A DNA stretch of 16,173 nucleotides. Origin: a bacterium UBP6_UBA1196 (GTDB lineage: Bacteria > UBP6 > UBA1177). The first letter of the stretch is position 1, and every line of letters begins with the position of its first letter. Positions 14,999 to 16,173 of the stretch are shown one piece after another. Location: contig DBYC01000087.1 of the NCBI GenBank assembly GCA_002310035.1, positions 13,245 through 29,417 on the forward strand, in the 5' to 3' direction. Below the pieces are notes generated by a model that searched no databases, was not told the DNA's origin, and saw only the letters and a list, made by a program, of their open reading frames with translations. Made by a program: the position numbers and the translations under genes.

Positions 14999-15600
14999 AA
15001 AAAAGCGTGATTTTTCTTTTTGTCATAGTTTTTGCATTCACTCTCCGCTCACAGGATGAGACACAGATCTTCGCAGTTAAACTCTACAATCAGGCGGCAG
15101 CGCTTCTGAACAAAACAAAACCCGAATGTGCCGAACTTTCAAAAAACAACGGGGTTCTGGCCGACGCCGTTTCGGTTCTCTCCAAAAAAGCGGCGGAACA
15201 CAAAAACTCGGCGGCAAATGTTTTCGCGAATGCCGAATACCTCCTTAAATTCCTGCAGGAAAGCATCGACAAAAGCTGCGGACTGGTGAATATGGCAAAC
15301 GAGGAGTCCATCCGGCTTATTATTGCGGAAGAATTCGATCAGCTTTTAGCCAAGCACAAGGCTTCAGGCAGTTTTGAGGATTTCATTGACAAAATCTACG
15401 GTACAGAATACGGAAAACTGCTTTACCTTGTGACTTCCGTTTCCTCGCTTAATAAAATGTATACCAAGTGGGCGGTCAAAATGATTTCGGAAAAAAACGA
15501 TCCCCAAAAAACGATTTCCAATATCGCCTCTGCCAACGCAGAACTGAGACAAGAACTCACAGAATTCACGAAAACATTCAAGCTTTATTATGAAAAATAA
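14995..15600 (+). CDS. Small exported helical protein, function unknown
   Basis: No family recognised. The 201-residue product has an N-terminal signal peptide (about 1-20, MKKSVIFLFVIVFAFTL), then a mainly alpha-helical, Ala/Lys/Glu-rich mature part with only two cysteines (45 and 95), which could form a disulfide. There is no lipobox. Its ATG overlaps the stop of the arylsulfotransferase-like gene (ATGA, 14995-14998), with GAGGA at 14986-14990, so translation is probably coupled. That coupling suggests a partner or accessory role for the upstream protein, but the sequence does not show what it is. Confidence 0.8.
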   Translation: MKKSVIFLFVIVFAFTLRSQDETQIFAVKLYNQAAALLNKTKPECAELSKNNGVLADAVSVLSKKAAEHKNSAANVFANAEYLLKFLQESIDKSCGLVNMANEESIRLIIAEEFDQLLAKHKASGSFEDFIDKIYGTEYGKLLYLVTSVSSLNKMYTKWAVKMISEKNDPQKTISNIASANAELRQELTEFTKTFKLYYEK

Positions 15601-15610
15601 GAGGTTTATC

Positions 15611-16033
15611 ATGAAAAAATTTTTGAAAAAAATGATTTTCGTGATCGTCACTCTTGCGTTTGTTTCATGCGGCGGAGACGAAGATGTCAAATGCGAGGAT
15701 GTCGGCGAATTTTGTCCTGATCTTATAATGTGTGCGAATGAAAGCAAAAAGACAGCATGGTTCGAGTATGAAGACAAAAAATACAAGTGCAAAGGCAGCG
15801 GGGAAAACATCGACTGCAACAAGGCTTTCGAGGAAGTTGTCAATGCCTGCGGCTTAACTCATTGCAAATACGAAAGCAGCAGTACATGCGACTACCAAGT
15901 CTGCACGGACGAAAACGGCGGCAGATGGTATGAATACAACGGTAAAAAATACGAATGTGAAGGTACCTGGGACGACATCGACTGCGACCAGGCGAATGAT
16001 GAACTTACTAACGACTGCGAAGGCCACCAATAA
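15611..16033 (+). CDS. Small lipoprotein with duplicated six-cysteine module
   Basis: No family recognised. The start at 15611 has AGAGG six bases upstream; an in-frame ATG at 15590 lies inside the previous gene and lacks a site. The 140-residue product has lipobox FVSC (Cys20) and, unlike the other lipoproteins here, almost no linker. Two tandem modules follow (28-80 and 85-136), each with six cysteines and the shared pattern W-(F/Y)-E-Y ... KKY-x-C ... IDC-x8-10-C. The last three cysteines of each are spaced 8 and 10 residues apart. The 10-base gap after the preceding gene places it in the same operon. Probably a disulfide-stabilised surface or periplasmic accessory protein. No clear terminator follows. 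Confidence 0.82.
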   Translation: MKKFLKKMIFVIVTLAFVSCGGDEDVKCEDVGEFCPDLIMCANESKKTAWFEYEDKKYKCKGSGENIDCNKAFEEVVNACGLTHCKYESSSTCDYQVCTDENGGRWYEYNGKKYECEGTWDDIDCDQANDELTNDCEGHQ

Positions 16034-16125
16034 TTCGCATGAATCTTTTGCTTTGTCTCAATAATCACAACCGCATGATTTTATTTGATTTTTTCAGATA
16101 AACACCCTTAATGGAAACAAAATTA

Positions 16126-16153
16126 TTGACTTTTTCATCTCAATCCATATAAT
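16126..16153 (+). promoter_or_regulatory. Strong predicted sigma-70 promoter leading out of the window
   Basis: TTGACT (16126-16131), a 16-base spacer and a perfect TATAAT (16148-16153) form the best promoter in the window. It is followed by CCCGCG and a T run (16155-16168). It should drive a gene beyond 16173. The sequence from 16034 to 16125 shows no gene or clear terminator. Confidence 0.7.
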
Positions 16154-16173
16154 TCCCGCGTTTTTTTTGACCC

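Noticed and set aside
15364..15843. 159-residue open frame on the minus strand
   Set aside because: It is antisense to two genes with signal peptides and good ribosome-binding sites; hydrophobic runs come from reading those signal-peptide regions backwards.
16111..16152. Thirteen-codon open frame before the right edge
   Set aside because: It has no ribosome-binding site and overlaps a strong promoter.

Overview
This window reads as a surface-protein locus from a Gram-negative (diderm) bacterium with mid-range, slightly AT-leaning composition. Nine of the eleven complete, well-supported genes carry a signal peptide and six of them are predicted lipoproteins. Several features resemble Myxococcota and relatives: a Myxococcus-type cysteine-rich repeat (C-G-N-G ... 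C-D-D-G-N ... D-G-C), a DxDCDGxID motif, disulfide-rich DxDC modules, long Asp/Glu/Ser linkers after the lipobox, and a C-terminal Gly-Cys motif before a membrane helix. The lineage call is tentative; no rRNA, tRNA or clear phylogenetic marker is present.

Layout. (1) Positions 1-29 hold the last codons of a plus-strand gene, followed by a good intrinsic terminator. (2) Positions 122-4024 (minus) are a tightly packed four-gene operon, read from 4024 downwards: a CAP/SCP-domain lipoprotein, a lipoprotein with three perfect eight-cysteine modules, a cupin phosphomannose-isomerase-type protein with an unusual N-terminal half, and a stand-alone mannose-1-phosphate guanylyltransferase. (3) Positions 4242-8680 (plus) hold a large secreted subtilisin-like protease and a PNGase F-like deglycosylating lipoprotein. 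(4) Positions 8677-10922 (minus) encode two paired secreted proteins made of EF-hand-like cysteine repeats alternating with collagen-like Gly-X-Y runs. (5) Positions 11136-11891 (plus) hold a cysteine-rich lipoprotein with its own promoter and terminator. (6) Positions 11974-12915 (minus) hold a MoxR-type AAA+ ATPase without its usual partners. (7) Positions 13091-16033 (plus) are an operon of an arylsulfotransferase-like lipoprotein, a small helical exported protein and a small lipoprotein with a duplicated six-cysteine module. A strong promoter at 16126-16153 points out of the window.

How the parts may work together (inference): the cell displays disulfide-stabilised lipoproteins on acidic tethers plus secreted enzymes acting on glycoproteins and proteins (protease, PNGase F) and on sulfate esters (arylsulfotransferase), with GDP-mannose supply genes co-transcribed with surface proteins. 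No CRISPR array, insertion sequence, phage gene or known defence system was seen. No stretch over 300 bases lacks a gene.
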